A stretch of DNA of 64,000 bases from Streptococcus sp. 29896 (GCF_032594915.1 NZ_CP118733.1:930001-994000); one strand, 5' to 3'. Numbered from the stretch's first letter, positions 10,547 through 20,477 are shown. The notes: generated by a model from the sequence alone, not told the origin. Numbers and translations: made by a program.

Positions 10547-10561
10547 TCAGAAAGGAATCCT

Positions 10562-11149
10562 ATGGAAATCAATACCCATAAGGCTGAGATCTTGCTCAGC
10601 GCAGTCTCAAAAGCTCAATACCCACAAGATGATATGCCAGAAATTGCTTTGGCAGGTCGATCCAATGTCGGAAAATCTTCATTCATCAATACCTTACTGG
10701 GGCGAAAAAATCTAGCCCGGACATCAAGTAAGCCTGGTAAGACCCAGCAACTAAACTTTTATAATATTGATGATAAACTCCGCTTTGTCGATGTCCCAGG
10801 CTATGGCTATGCCAAAGTTTCAAAAACAGAGCGTGCAAAATGGGGCAAAATGATTGAGGAATATCTGACCAGTCGAGAGAACTTGCGTGCAGTTGTGAGC
10901 TTGGTTGATATGCGCCATGATCCGTCAGCAGACGATGTACAAATGTATGAATTTCTCAAATATTATGAGATTCCCGTGATTATTGTCGCAACAAAAGCAG
11001 ATAAAATCCCACGAGGAAAATGGAACAAGCATGAAGCTGCCATTAAGCGGAAACTGGACTTTGAAAAGTCGGACCGCTTTATTGTCTTTTCATCTGAAAC
11101 CCGACATGGCTATGATGCGGCTTGGGAGGCTATTTTAGATTATTTATAA
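10562..11149 (+). CDS. engB: Ribosome biogenesis GTP-binding protein EngB/YsxC
   Basis: 195 residues, TrmE-Era-EngA-EngB type GTPase required for assembly of the 50S subunit. G1 [10 protein letters not shown], the G2 region [10 protein letters not shown]3 DVPGYG, G4 TKAD and G5 SSET are all in order. AGAAAGGAATCCT supplies the ribosome site. Conserved partner position after clpX. Confidence 0.95.
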   Translation: MEINTHKAEILLSAVSKAQYPQDDMPEIALAGRSNVGKSSFINTLLGRKNLARTSSKPGKTQQLNFYNIDDKLRFVDVPGYGYAKVSKTERAKWGKMIEEYLTSRENLRAVVSLVDMRHDPSADDVQMYEFLKYYEIPVIIVATKADKIPRGKWNKHEAAIKRKLDFEKSDRFIVFSSETRHGYDAAWEAILDYL

Positions 11150-11180
11150 GAATTTCTAATCAATTTAGAAATTCTTTTGT
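11149..11180 (+). terminator. Terminator after engB
   Basis: AGAATTTCTAA pairs with TTAGAAATTCT, followed by TTTTGTTTTTTT. Confidence 0.85.
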
Positions 11181-11197
11181 TTTTTTGAAGAAAATCC

Positions 11198-11226
11198 TTG
11201 CAATAGCGAAGAAGATATGATAAGAT
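11198..11226 (+). promoter_or_regulatory. Promoter of rplJ-rplL
   Basis: TTGCAA, a 17-bp spacer and TAAGAT form a standard sigma-A promoter ahead of the L10 leader. Confidence 0.75.
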
Positions 11227-11232
11227 GAATAA

Positions 11233-11375
11233 GGTTTGAAAAAACTGACCTAAGACAGTAGGGGAGCTGGACTCATAAAGATCCTACCGAGGCACAAAAC
11301 GATTATTGAGATAAACGTATTTGTACTTTCGTGTCTAGGTTTAGGTGCGATTTTTTTGTGCCTAGCCCAAAATAA
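11233..11375 (+). ncRNA. Ribosomal protein L10 leader
   Basis: The 5' leader of rplJ contains the features of the L10(L12)4-binding leader: a long imperfect stem region with an AGGGGAGCTGG-like loop segment, then a GC-bearing hairpin (GGCACAAAA... to ...TTTTTTTGTGCC) before the ribosome site. In this family, L10 complex binding to the leader represses or attenuates rplJL. Assignment rests on position and recognisable pieces, not on a covariance search. Confidence 0.75.
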
Positions 11376-11392
11376 AAACGGAGGTAAACTAA

Positions 11393-11890
11393 ATGAGTGA
11401 AGCTATTATTGCTAAGAAAGCGGAATTAGTGGACGCTGTTGCTGAGCAAATGAAAGCAGCTACATCTATCGTTGTAGTTGATGCGCGTGGTTTGACTGTT
11501 GAACAAGATACTGTTCTTCGTCGTAACTTGCGTGGCGAAAACATTGAGTACAAAGTTATCAAGAACTCAATCTTGCGCCGTGCTGCTGAAAAAGCTGGTC
11601 TTGAAGGACTTGTTGAATTGTTCGTAGGACCATCAGCTGTTGCATTCTCAAACGAAGATGCAGTAGCACCAGCAAAAGTTATCTACGATTTTGCTAAAAC
11701 TGCAGATGCTCTTGAAATCAAAGGTGGTGCAGTAGAAGGTAAAGTTTCTACTAAAGCAGAAATCGAAGCCCTTGCTACATTGCCAAACCGCGAAGGAATG
11801 CTTTCTATGCTCCTTTCTGTACTTCAAGCACCTGTACGCAACGTTGCATACGCTGTCAAAGCAGTTGCAGAAAAAGAAGACGCAGCTTAA
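11393..11890 (+). CDS. rplJ: 50S ribosomal protein L10
   Basis: 165 residues. Forms the base of the L7/L12 stalk. The N-terminal rRNA-binding domain has [12 protein letters not shown] and [12 protein letters not shown]; the C-terminal helix, rich in Ala, Val and Lys, binds L7/L12 dimers. ACGGAGG precedes the ATG. The autoregulatory leader lies upstream and rplL downstream after a small GTAGCCT/AGGCTAC hairpin. Confidence 0.97.
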   Translation: MSEAIIAKKAELVDAVAEQMKAATSIVVVDARGLTVEQDTVLRRNLRGENIEYKVIKNSILRRAAEKAGLEGLVELFVGPSAVAFSNEDAVAPAKVIYDFAKTADALEIKGGAVEGKVSTKAEIEALATLPNREGMLSMLLSVLQAPVRNVAYAVKAVAEKEDAA

Positions 11891-11959
11891 TGCGTCAATC
11901 CGTAGCCTGAGGCTACAAACAAACATTATTTATTTATAAAAAATTTGGAGGAAATCACA

Positions 11960-12325
11960 ATGGCATTGAACATTGAAAACATTATTGCTGAAATTAAAGA
12001 AGCTACAATCCTTGAGCTTAACGACCTTGTAAAAGCTATCGAAGAAGAATTTGGTGTAACTGCGGCTGCTCCTGTAGCTGTTGCTGCAGCTGGTGGTGCT
12101 GCTGAAGAAGCTAAAGATTCATTCGACGTTGAATTGACATCTGCTGGCGACAAAAAAGTTGGCGTTATCAAAGTTGTTCGCGAAATCACTGGTCTTGGTC
12201 TTAAAGAAGCTAAAGAACTTGTTGACGGCGCACCAGCTATGGTTAAAGAAGGCGTTGCAACTGCAGAAGCTGAAGAAATCAAAGCTAAATTGGAAGAAGC
12301 AGGCGCTTCAGTTACTCTTAAATAA
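11960..12325 (+). CDS. rplL: 50S ribosomal protein L7/L12
   Basis: 121 residues from ATG 11960, which follows GGAGGA; an in-frame ATG 15 bp earlier overlaps the ribosome site and is rejected. N-terminal dimerisation helices ([20 protein letters not shown]), an Ala-rich hinge ([16 protein letters not shown]), and the factor-binding domain with [25 protein letters not shown]. Recruits elongation factors to the ribosome. Confidence 0.97.
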   Translation: MALNIENIIAEIKEATILELNDLVKAIEEEFGVTAAAPVAVAAAGGAAEEAKDSFDVELTSAGDKKVGVIKVVREITGLGLKEAKELVDGAPAMVKEGVATAEAEEIKAKLEEAGASVTLK

Positions 12326-12346
12326 TCGAGTTTCCAAGCAAAATGA

Positions 12347-12376
12347 AAACCTATCACTTAATGTGGTAGGTTTTTT
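12347..12376 (+). terminator. Terminator of the rplJ-rplL operon
   Basis: AAACCTATCAC pairs with GTGGTAGGTTT (one G-U pair), followed by T6. Confidence 0.88.
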
Positions 12377-12432
12377 CTTTTGAAATTTTCGGACAGTCTT
12401 GAAAATTTTTCCAAATATACCATATTAGTATA

Positions 12433-12461
12433 TTGTTATTTTGTTTTCTCTGGTTTATAAT
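12433..12461 (+). promoter_or_regulatory. Promoter of the surface glycosidase gene
   Basis: TTGTTA, a 17-bp spacer and TATAAT. The leader to the ATG is about 100 nt, with AAGGA 9-13 bp before the start. Confidence 0.7.
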
Positions 12462-12465
12462 AAAA

Positions 12466-12480
12466 GTACAGCGCTTACAT
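12466..12480 (-). promoter_or_regulatory. Possible cre (CcpA) site at the glycosidase promoter
   Basis: On the - strand ATGTAAGCGCTGTAC matches about 12 of 15 positions of the streptococcal cre consensus, including the central AAGCGC. It covers the predicted transcription start, a typical position for repression by CcpA. Confidence 0.4.
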
Positions 12481-12566
12481 AAAACAAAACATATTGAGGA
12501 GGGTATGGTAAAGCTAAGGCGCAAGCAATTTATTAATCATGATTTATACGGAAAGGAACATCTTTG

Positions 12567-15500
12567 ATGAGTAAACATTCGAAAGATTTGTTCGATAAAC
12601 GCTATCGTTATTCGATTCGTCGTTTTAGTGTCGGTGCGGCTTCAGTTGTTATCGGTTGCTTACTATTTGGGACCAATGTACAGCAAGTTCATGCCAATAC
12701 TGCAGAGCTAGAAACAACTAGTCGATCTGCTGAAGAAGGGGCAGGGCAGGCGGAATCGGATCAAGCAACAGAAAGCCAACCTACAGAAACCAATTCTGTG
12801 AATGGCGAAGAATTGTCCGAAACACCGGTAGCAGAAGTAGTTGCCAGTGACCAAGACCAAGAGCAGACTGCTGTTTCTGTGTCGCTTGTTCAGATTGATC
12901 AAGCCAACAGTACGGCAACTTCTCAGAATGGTCAAGATACTGTCAACAAAGCCTTTGACGGAAATCCAGCGACCTATTGGCAATCAGCGGAAAACAATCC
13001 AAATCAAGTCAATACAGAAGCTAATCCGCAGTATTTGGTGGCAAAATTAACAGAGCCTGGTTTGATTTCTTGGGTGGAATATACACCGCGTCAGTTTGTT
13101 GCCAACGATGTAACGGGCAATATTAAAAAGTTGAAACTTTTTGTCAGCTCGGACAACCAGAACTGGGAGCCCATCATTCCTGTTTCAGTTGCAAATGATG
13201 CTGGTACAGTTGGCGAGGATCATTCTGTAACCATCACACATGGTACACAAACTAGCTTGATCAATATCACTCCTGTTCTTGGTCAATATGTACGCTTGCA
13301 GGCCTTGTCAACAGAACATTGGCAGGAAGCTAATCGCAATAAGATGGTGACAGCAGCTGAGTTTCGTCCAGTTGCACTGAAAATTGAGAAAAGCTCAGAA
13401 ACTGCACAAGTAAGTGTTGAACGGATTGCCATTGACAAGGAAAATAGTAGTGCAACCTCGCAAAATGGTCAGGATGTTATTGGAAAAGCCTTTGACAGTA
13501 ATCCAAATACCTATTGGCAGTCCAATGAAGCTAATGCAAGTGATCACAATACCGCAAGCAATCCTCAATATTTGGTTGCGAAACTTGCCGAATCTGGTTT
13601 GATTTCATGGATTGAATATACTCCACGTCAACATCCAAATGACCAGGTGACAGGAAATGTCCGTCGTCTGCGATTAGAAGTGAGTTCTGACAATCAAACC
13701 TGGACGCCAATTGTACCTGTGTCTGTTGACAATGGCTATGGTACTGTTGAAGCCGATCATAGCGTCAGTCTAGTTCATGGTACTCAGACAAAGGTCATTC
13801 ATATTCAACCAATTGAAGGGCAGTATGTCCGCCTTCAAGCTATTGAATCGGAGCATTGGAACACGGCTAATCGCAATAAGATGGTAACAGCTGGTGAGTT
13901 CCGTCCAGTGGCCTTTAAAGTAACGGTTTCTGAAGCTACAGTTGAGCAACCAGTCGAAACGCCAGTTGTATCCCAACCAAGCAATGACGAGACACCTGTA
14001 AGCAATCAACCAACAGCTGAAAATACTGAAGAAACAGGCAATCAACCTACAGCTGAACCTACAAGTGAAGCAACTGGCTTAGAAGCCTTGATTGCAGAAG
14101 TTGAACTTGCGGTAGAGACAGCTGGAAACGATGAAATTGTAGAATTGGCTCTCCAGTACATTACAGCAGCGCAAGCAGCTCAGGATGGTGGTGATGAAGC
14201 AGCTTTGACAGTTGCAGAGCAACAATTGAGAGAATTGTTAGAGTTAATCAATAGTGGTGAATTGATTTCTGAGTCGAGTGAAGCGGCATCTGACAATACA
14301 GAAGCGCCAGCACAAGCTCAGCCAGAAAGTTCAGCTGATGTAGCCGTTGCTGAAAATCAAGATATTGTCATCGAAAACAACTTCATCAAACAAAGCTTGA
14401 AGGTTGAAAATGGCCGTCTTCGAACAGAGTTCTTAGAAAATAAAATCAACGATAATGAACGCTTGACCTTTGCGGCGGAGTCCAAAGAATTTACTATCAC
14501 CTTTGCAGCGCCAGCTTTGCCAGAATACATCGCCTTGTCAGATGATCGTGATAGTTGGACCGTAACAACGAATTCACATGCAAAAACAGCAACAGCTACT
14601 GATGAAGGTCCTGCCAAACTTGCCTTAGATGGTAAACTGGATACAATCTGGCATTCTAACTACAACGGATCAGGCGGAACTGGTCCAACCAATGCTTTCC
14701 CATACCAAGTTGATCTTGGATTTGCTGAGGCGAAAACAGTTAAATCCTTCGTCTATGTGCCACGCCAGAATGGTACAAACGGAGATGTCAGTGGCTATAA
14801 ACTCTATTATAAGACTGAAGAGAATGGTTCTTTCCAACTGGCTAAAGAAGGTAGCTTTGCGACCTTTACAAGCAAGACACCACAGATTATCGAGTTAGAG
14901 ACTGCTATTCAGGCAAAAGCCATTCGATTTGAAGCTATCAGCTCGCAAAATGGTCAACGCTTTGCTTCTGCAGCTGAGTTTGATATATCAGATAAGACTG
15001 CAGCTGAGATTACATCGCATTGGGCTGGTATTCGTGCTAAGCACCAAGAGTTGTTGACAAGACACGAAGCTCAGGCTCAAGTATCGACTGCTAACTTAAC
15101 CGTCAAAGTCAATGGTATCACACGGTCAACAGCTGATGGTGTTCAAAAAACCATCGTAGAGTTTAATAACTTTACTTACCAAGGAACTGAGTATCAAGTT
15201 CGTTATGTCATTGAATTGCACAATGATGCTCACTTCCTTCAAAAATATTTAGAATTGAAACCAGTTGATGGGCAAGAAGCGCATCACCCGATTGCAAGTA
15301 TTGACCTCCAGTCTTATAAACTTCAGGGAGATGAAAAAGTTTGGAAACTTCCTCCTCAAGCCAATATTGCTGAGATGGCGGGTTACAATAGTTTCTATGC
15401 TGGATTAGGACAGCCTGTTTACCTCAAATCCTTCTATACAGGTGCAAACTTCCCTCTAGCATGGAACTCAATTAGTGATGATAATGTTGTCTTTTCACGG

Positions 15501-18500
15501 TATTATTCTGGAAAATCACTAGATCAGCAAGCTAAATCAGAGGATGGCTACTATCGGACTTGGAATACGGTCATCGGTGTGGCTCGTTCCGATGATTATC
15601 AAGTATTGCAACAGGATTTCTACAAGTATATTGAAAAAGTTGGTCAAAAAACGTATTACCGTACCCAGTACAATTCTTGGTTTGACCATATGCTCAACAT
15701 CAATGCCAAGAATATTCAAGAGTCCTTCAATGAAATTGAACGCGGCTTTACAAATGGTGGCGTTGCTCCGCTTCATTCCTTCGTAGTGGATGATGGTTGG
15801 CAGGATATGGCGACTCTTTGGGACTTTAACCAAAAATTCCCGAATAAGCTGTATGATTCTAGCAAGCAAGCACAACGTTTTGGATCAAACTTTGGTCTCT
15901 GGGTTGGTCCGCAGGGTGGTTATTCTCAACCAGGTACCCTTGCAGACAACTTGGTAAGACAAAATTTGGCTTCCAAACATGGTGGCGTTGTCTATATTGG
16001 TGACAACCGTTATGTTGAAGGGATGCGTGGTGTCTTCACTGGTTACGAGGAAAAATTTGATATCAACTACTGGAAACTAGATGGTTTGCTCTTGAGTCCA
16101 CGTTCGGATACGGATCCTGAAAACTACATCGGTGGCGGCTTTAGAAATATGTACTCTATGACCGAAGCCCATGAGCGTTGGATCAGTCTGTATGAGTCGA
16201 TTCGCGAACACGCCACAGATCCAGATCAGATGTGGATTAACTTGACCTCTTATATTCCACCATCACCATGGTTCTTGCAATGGGTGAACTCCATCTGGAT
16301 GCAAAACGCTGCGGACGTTGACTATCAGGATCATACTAAACGAGGGGAATATGCCAACCTTGATTTCGGTAATGATGCAAATGAAGCCATTACCTATCGT
16401 GATGACCGCTATGAAGAGGTTGTAAATCTGCGGAAGTGGCAGTTGCCATTTGCCAATATCTATAATCACGACCCAGTTTATGGGAACACAGCCCATACAG
16501 CTAAACGTGAAAGTCCAAATGGCGCATTCCGTCAGCCAATTCGCTTCTCTACAGATGATTTGAGAACATACCTTTACATGTTAGGCACTCGTGGAACTGG
16601 TTTCTGGGAATTCTATTATTCATACAACATGATGGATGAAGAGAAGTGGCAGGTGAACGGTGAAGCTGTCAACTGGATTGAGTCAAACTTTGAAACCTTG
16701 AAAAATGCACGTTTCCACGGTGGTAAACCAGGACATGGTCAAGTATATGGTTACTCTGCTTGGGATGAAGAAAAAGGGATTTTATCAATCCGTAACCCAA
16801 TCCCAACCACTCAAACCTATCGTGTGACCTTGGACCGTCTGGTTGGTGTACTAGAAGGTACGAGCAATATGCACCGTAAGATTGTTCTCGGTGATAGCCG
16901 CCACAATTCAACGGAATTGATGAACTATGGTCAAGAATTTGAAATTACGCTCAATGGTTATGAAACGGTTATCTTCGAGTTTTCTAAGACAGCAGACACA
17001 GAATCCGCTAAAGTTTACAAGGCAAATGTAGATGCTCAAAATACTGTTCGAGTACAGTTTGATGAGCGTGTGTTTATCGACAATGCTAGCTTCCAAGTGA
17101 ATGGACAAGTAGTTGAAGCTCAACTTCAGGCCGACTATAGAACAGTTCTTCTAACCTTGCCAAGCAATCTATCAGATCGTGAGTCTGTAACAGTATCCTA
17201 TACCGGCGTCAAAGATGCTGCTGCAACTGCCAATATTTCAACTGGACAGATCCAACTTCGTGCTTATGATGGTGGTCGAATTTTGAATAGCAGTAGCCCA
17301 TCTCTTGGAACACCAATTGAAAATGATGGTATCAAGGGTCGGGGTGAGTTTTCAGTTACGGTCAAAGCAAATTTGAACCGCCTGAATCAAGTATTGGCTA
17401 GCCAAGAAGATAACTGGACCCTTTCAGTTGATGAAACAGGTCGAGCAGTCTTCAATGTCAAAGGTTTGGAAGTCAAATCTGCTCCATTTGTAACCCTGAA
17501 AGCAGACGACAAGGGCAGACCAGATCAATTGGTAGAAACTGGCAAGGATGTGACGATTACAGCTGTCCGACAAACCAACGGTAGCCTTCGCATCTATGTG
17601 AATGGTGTACTTCATGCGACAGCTTATGACAAGGCGAAAATCAATGAAGAGCTGGATTATGCAACTGTTCGAATTGGTACTGAAGGTTTTGACGGTACTA
17701 TCCATCGCATGATTTTAGAAAATAAGGCACGTGATTTTGAAACGGCAGTAGCAATTGCGACGGAATTGACACCAGTTCCATTTGATCGTGATTTGCGCTC
17801 TGCTTTGACCAATAAAACTGCTACTTCACATGATGCTGGTGAAAATGCTGTTGCTGGTTCAGCAACGGATGGTAGCTTGTCAACCTACTGGGCATCGAAT
17901 CCAAGCAATCCAAATACACGCACGCCGCAATATCTGGAATTGACCTTCGATCAAGCGCAAACCGTTGATAAGGTGACATACTACGGTCGTCAAGTAGCAA
18001 ATGCTGTTGGTAATGCTAAGAAAGCCTACTTAGAATATACAACCGATGGCACAAGTTGGCAGCGCCTTGCTTTGACCAATGGGAATGAAGATAATACCAA
18101 GAACTTGGATGCAGCTATTTTGACTGGTCAAGAAATTACCTTTGCCTCAACTTCAATGAAAGCCTTGCGCTTCTATGCTAGCGAGACTGCCCATTGGAAT
18201 ACGGGAAGTGTCAATACAGTTGTAGCTGTAGCTGAATTGGTACCATCTATCATGACGGTTCCTACTGCAGAAGTTCCATTAGACTTTACCTACCTGAAAA
18301 ATGTCCTTGCCAGTGGTGCCGCGCTTTCAGCTGAAAATTATACACCTGCATCCTTTGCTCCTTTGTCAGAAATCCTTGGACAAACATCAGAATTGTTGGC
18401 TTTAGATTCCCAAGAAGAGATCGACCAAGCGACTGCTGAAATTCGAGGCATCCTATCTGAACTTGAAGCAGCTAGCCAAGATACAGGTGCTACAACCGAA

Positions 18501-19643
18501 GCACCAGGCACAGGTGGCACAACCGAGACACCAGGTACAGGTGGCACAACCGAAGCGCCAGGTACAGGTGGTACAACTGAAGTACCAAATCCAGGTGAGA
18601 AGCCTGTTGCCTTGAACACTAGCGCCTTAGCTGATCTCTTGGCTCAAACAGAAGCCTTGGAAAATCTGACTGAAAAACAAACTCAGGAATTGGAGGGGCT
18701 AATTGAGGCTGCGGATGCTGCCCTAGGTGGAACAGACCAAGCAGCAGTTGATGAAGTAGCAAGCTTGATTGAAGATTGGTTAGCATCTTTGAACACCTCA
18801 GGTACTAGTGCAACTCCAGATACAGGTGGTACAACTGAAACTCCGGACACAGGTGGCACAACCGAGACACCAGGTACAGGTGGCACAACCGAAGCACCAG
18901 GCACAGGTGGCACAACCGAGACACCAGGTACAGGTGGTACAACAGAAACACCAGATACTGGGAATACAGGCGAAACTCCAACACCATCTGAAGAAACAGA
19001 AGCCCCTAACTCAGGTCTATTGACTGAGGAAGTGGTCTTGGTAGATCCAGCTACTGGTATTCGTGTTCGTCTAGAAGCAGGTGAAAGCGACCAGATTGTG
19101 AAAGTAGCTGTCACAGAATTACCAGAATCTGTGGAACGTGATACTGATTTCTATGATATTGTCTTGCTTGATCAAGCAGGCAAGGAAGTAGCACCAAGCA
19201 AGGATACCTTGGTTGTACTCCCAATCAAAGCAGACAAAGAAGTTGAAGCCGTTCAATACCACAAGGAAGATGGCAGCGTAGAATCACTGGCCTTCACAGA
19301 AACCCTTGTTCAAAATGAAGACGGTACCAGCTTCCCAGCCGTAGTATTTGTTGCAAAACACTTCAGTATCTACGGAGTTGTTTACGTCGAAACTGCCAAA
19401 GGACCAGGTCTAGTTAATGAAGGGCCAGCAGCCTTTGAAGGTGGTTTGGTACCAAACCAAGCGCCTAAACAGGTAGCCTTGCCCGCAGCTAGCTTGCCAA
19501 CCAGTCAAAAAGAAGGCAGCAAGTCTGATGCCAAAACACTTCCAAACACAGGAAGTCAGGAACAGATGGCGATGACTGTCTTAGGAACTGTTGGACTATT
19601 AGCAGGTCTAGGTCTAGCAAGTCGACGCAGACAAAAGAAATAG
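12567..19643 (+). CDS. LPXTG-anchored multidomain surface glycosidase (GH36-like, clan GH-D)
   Basis: 2358 residues from ATG 12567 (AAGGA upstream). N-terminal YSIRRFSVGAASVVIG export signal of the YSIRK type. In order: two near-duplicate F5/8 type C (discoidin) domains at about 104-270 and 282-450; a helical FIVAR-like spacer; a third discoidin near 663-807; a catalytic region at about 808-1480; a LamG-like domain near 1592-1722; a fourth discoidin near 1749-1893; two FIVAR-like segments joined by Thr/Gly/Pro repeats; and a cell-wall sorting signal (LPNTG, hydrophobic helix, RRRQKK). The catalytic part has FVVDDGW (about 1072) and YWKLDG with Asp1172 as candidate nucleophile, as in clan GH-D alpha-galactosidases/alpha-N-acetylgalactosaminidases. 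Likely trims host glycans at the cell surface; substrate unknown. Confidence 0.85.
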   Translation: MSKHSKDLFDKRYRYSIRRFSVGAASVVIGCLLFGTNVQQVHANTAELETTSRSAEEGAGQAESDQATESQPTETNSVNGEELSETPVAEVVASDQDQEQTAVSVSLVQIDQANSTATSQNGQDTVNKAFDGNPATYWQSAENNPNQVNTEANPQYLVAKLTEPGLISWVEYTPRQFVANDVTGNIKKLKLFVSSDNQNWEPIIPVSVANDAGTVGEDHSVTITHGTQTSLINITPVLGQYVRLQALSTEHWQEANRNKMVTAAEFRPVALKIEKSSETAQVSVERIAIDKENSSATSQNGQDVIGKAFDSNPNTYWQSNEANASDHNTASNPQYLVAKLAESGLISWIEYTPRQHPNDQVTGNVRRLRLEVSSDNQTWTPIVPVSVDNGYGTVEADHSVSLVHGTQTKVIHIQPIEGQYVRLQAIESEHWNTANRNKMVTAGEFRPVAFKVTVSEATVEQPVETPVVSQPSNDETPVSNQPTAENTEETGNQPTAEPTSEATGLEALIAEVELAVETAGNDEIVELALQYITAAQAAQDGGDEAALTVAEQQLRELLELINSGELISESSEAASDNTEAPAQAQPESSADVAVAENQDIVIENNFIKQSLKVENGRLRTEFLENKINDNERLTFAAESKEFTITFAAPALPEYIALSDDRDSWTVTTNSHAKTATATDEGPAKLALDGKLDTIWHSNYNGSGGTGPTNAFPYQVDLGFAEAKTVKSFVYVPRQNGTNGDVSGYKLYYKTEENGSFQLAKEGSFATFTSKTPQIIELETAIQAKAIRFEAISSQNGQRFASAAEFDISDKTAAEITSHWAGIRAKHQELLTRHEAQAQVSTANLTVKVNGITRSTADGVQKTIVEFNNFTYQGTEYQVRYVIELHNDAHFLQKYLELKPVDGQEAHHPIASIDLQSYKLQGDEKVWKLPPQANIAEMAGYNSFYAGLGQPVYLKSFYTGANFPLAWNSISDDNVVFSRYYSGKSLDQQAKSEDGYYRTWNTVIGVARSDDYQVLQQDFYKYIEKVGQKTYYRTQYNSWFDHMLNINAKNIQESFNEIERGFTNGGVAPLHSFVVDDGWQDMATLWDFNQKFPNKLYDSSKQAQRFGSNFGLWVGPQGGYSQPGTLADNLVRQNLASKHGGVVYIGDNRYVEGMRGVFTGYEEKFDINYWKLDGLLLSPRSDTDPENYIGGGFRNMYSMTEAHERWISLYESIREHATDPDQMWINLTSYIPPSPWFLQWVNSIWMQNAADVDYQDHTKRGEYANLDFGNDANEAITYRDDRYEEVVNLRKWQLPFANIYNHDPVYGNTAHTAKRESPNGAFRQPIRFSTDDLRTYLYMLGTRGTGFWEFYYSYNMMDEEKWQVNGEAVNWIESNFETLKNARFHGGKPGHGQVYGYSAWDEEKGILSIRNPIPTTQTYRVTLDRLVGVLEGTSNMHRKIVLGDSRHNSTELMNYGQEFEITLNGYETVIFEFSKTADTESAKVYKANVDAQNTVRVQFDERVFIDNASFQVNGQVVEAQLQADYRTVLLTLPSNLSDRESVTVSYTGVKDAAATANISTGQIQLRAYDGGRILNSSSPSLGTPIENDGIKGRGEFSVTVKANLNRLNQVLASQEDNWTLSVDETGRAVFNVKGLEVKSAPFVTLKADDKGRPDQLVETGKDVTITAVRQTNGSLRIYVNGVLHATAYDKAKINEELDYATVRIGTEGFDGTIHRMILENKARDFETAVAIATELTPVPFDRDLRSALTNKTATSHDAGENAVAGSATDGSLSTYWASNPSNPNTRTPQYLELTFDQAQTVDKVTYYGRQVANAVGNAKKAYLEYTTDGTSWQRLALTNGNEDNTKNLDAAILTGQEITFASTSMKALRFYASETAHWNTGSVNTVVAVAELVPSIMTVPTAEVPLDFTYLKNVLASGAALSAENYTPASFAPLSEILGQTSELLALDSQEEIDQATAEIRGILSELEAASQDTGATTEAPGTGGTTETPGTGGTTEAPGTGGTTEVPNPGEKPVALNTSALADLLAQTEALENLTEKQTQELEGLIEAADAALGGTDQAAVDEVASLIEDWLASLNTSGTSATPDTGGTTETPDTGGTTETPGTGGTTEAPGTGGTTETPGTGGTTETPDTGNTGETPTPSEETEAPNSGLLTEEVVLVDPATGIRVRLEAGESDQIVKVAVTELPESVERDTDFYDIVLLDQAGKEVAPSKDTLVVLPIKADKEVEAVQYHKEDGSVESLAFTETLVQNEDGTSFPAVVFVAKHFSIYGVVYVETAKGPGLVNEGPAAFEGGLVPNQAPKQVALPAASLPTSQKEGSKSDAKTLPNTGSQEQMAMTVLGTVGLLAGLGLASRRRQKK
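18481..18600 (+). repeat. Thr/Gly/Pro-coding tandem repeat, block 1
   Basis: About four copies of a 27-bp unit encoding variants of PGTGGTTEA/T. A proline/threonine cell-wall spacer inside the surface glycosidase. Copy number is likely to vary between strains through slippage. Confidence 0.8.
18805..18970 (+). repeat. Thr/Gly/Pro-coding tandem repeat, block 2
   Basis: About six copies of the same 27-bp unit as block 1, separated from it by a FIVAR-like segment. The units differ mainly at synonymous sites and at Asp/Gly and Ala/Thr positions, so the two blocks probably exchange sequence by recombination. Confidence 0.8.
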
Positions 19644-19649
19644 ACAGAA

Positions 19650-19674
19650 AGAGAAGGAATTTCCTTCTCTTTTT
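19650..19674 (+). terminator. Terminator after the surface glycosidase
   Basis: AGAGAAGG pairs with CCTTCTCT across AATTT and is followed by TTTTT. Confidence 0.85.
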
Positions 19675-19728
19675 ACTTGAATAAGGCAGTGACTCTTGTT
19701 ATACTATTTTTAGAAAGGTGATGTAAAT

Positions 19729-19912
19729 ATGAAAAAGAAGATGAAATAGGATTGGTTTGCCAGGTTATCGCTCAGCAAGCGATGGCGGTATTGTTTATAC
19801 TCCAAAGGGGAACTATATTGTATCAATTATGTCCAATGCAGACGGGCGACTAGGCTTACTAAACCCAACTGTTTCAGCCCTTCATGCTATTCACCAACAA
19901 ATCAAACCCTAA
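19729..19912 (+). pseudogene. Gutted serine hydrolase (beta-lactamase/PBP-like) gene
   Basis: A ribosome site (AAAGGTGATG) and start codon remain, but after MKKKMK there is a TAG. From 19751 a different frame codes for 53 residues, IGLPGYRSASDGGIVYTPKG and on to QQIKP, ending TAA at 19910-19912. That tail resembles the C-terminus of class A beta-lactamase-like serine hydrolases (SMSNADGR-like segment). The 5' and 3' ends of a gene are therefore present with the middle deleted. Not functional as read. Confidence 0.6.
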
Positions 19913-20009
19913 TTTTATTTTTGAAAAAATAATGTAACAATTCTGAAAAGCATAAATTCTTTACAACTTATTTGTGGTATGTTAATATATGAATACATGG
20001 AGATAAGTT

Positions 20010-20402
20010 ATGAAAAAAGAAGATAGTAAAGAATTGAAGTACATTGATAACCGAAGAATGGAGCTGGAAGCACGATTATCTGCCTTGAGAAATCAACGAG
20101 GCTACTTGGGCAAGGAAATTGCTAAGCTTGCAGCAGATTTGAACTCACTTAGCCAGAGAGCCGATTCACTTAGAAAGAGAAGTGGTTTAATTGTCTCAGA
20201 AGAAGCTCTACTTGCTTACCTTGAGAAGATTGAAAAGATCGATTTAGAAGCTCCTATTCGGCAAATAACAGAAGATGAAAAGTTATTAGAACAGGTAAAA
20301 GCACTTGGAAACGGAACCTATCCAGTTTCAAGCGGTGCTTTTCGAGTGGTTGTAAAAGATAACATCGTCATCAATATATTGTTAAATGAAACAGAGTCAT
20401 AG
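20010..20402 (+). CDS. Coiled-coil protein of unknown function
   Basis: 130 residues. The first two thirds are highly charged heptads (KEDSKELKYIDNRRMELEARL onward), predicted coiled coil; the last 30 residues (YPVSSGAFRVVVKDNIVINILL) look like a small beta unit. No signal peptide. GAGATAAG precedes the ATG. No family recognised. Confidence 0.6.
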   Translation: MKKEDSKELKYIDNRRMELEARLSALRNQRGYLGKEIAKLAADLNSLSQRADSLRKRSGLIVSEEALLAYLEKIEKIDLEAPIRQITEDEKLLEQVKALGNGTYPVSSGAFRVVVKDNIVINILLNETES

Positions 20403-20417
20403 GAATTGTTACATACT

Positions 20418-20440
20418 AAGCCGCAATTTGCGGCTTTTTC
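20418..20440 (+). terminator. Terminator after the coiled-coil gene
   Basis: AAGCCGCAA pairs with TTGCGGCTT and is followed by TTTTC. Confidence 0.85.
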
Positions 20441-20477
20441 GTATTGGATAAACATATTTTCTTTTCACTTTTGAACA

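Noticed and set aside
11926-12357. Antisense frame of 143 residues across rplL
   Set aside because: Caused by the Ala-rich, biased codons of rplL.
18683-19114. Repetitive frames on the - strand opposite the surface-protein repeats
   Set aside because: They arise from the 27-bp repeat read in other frames.
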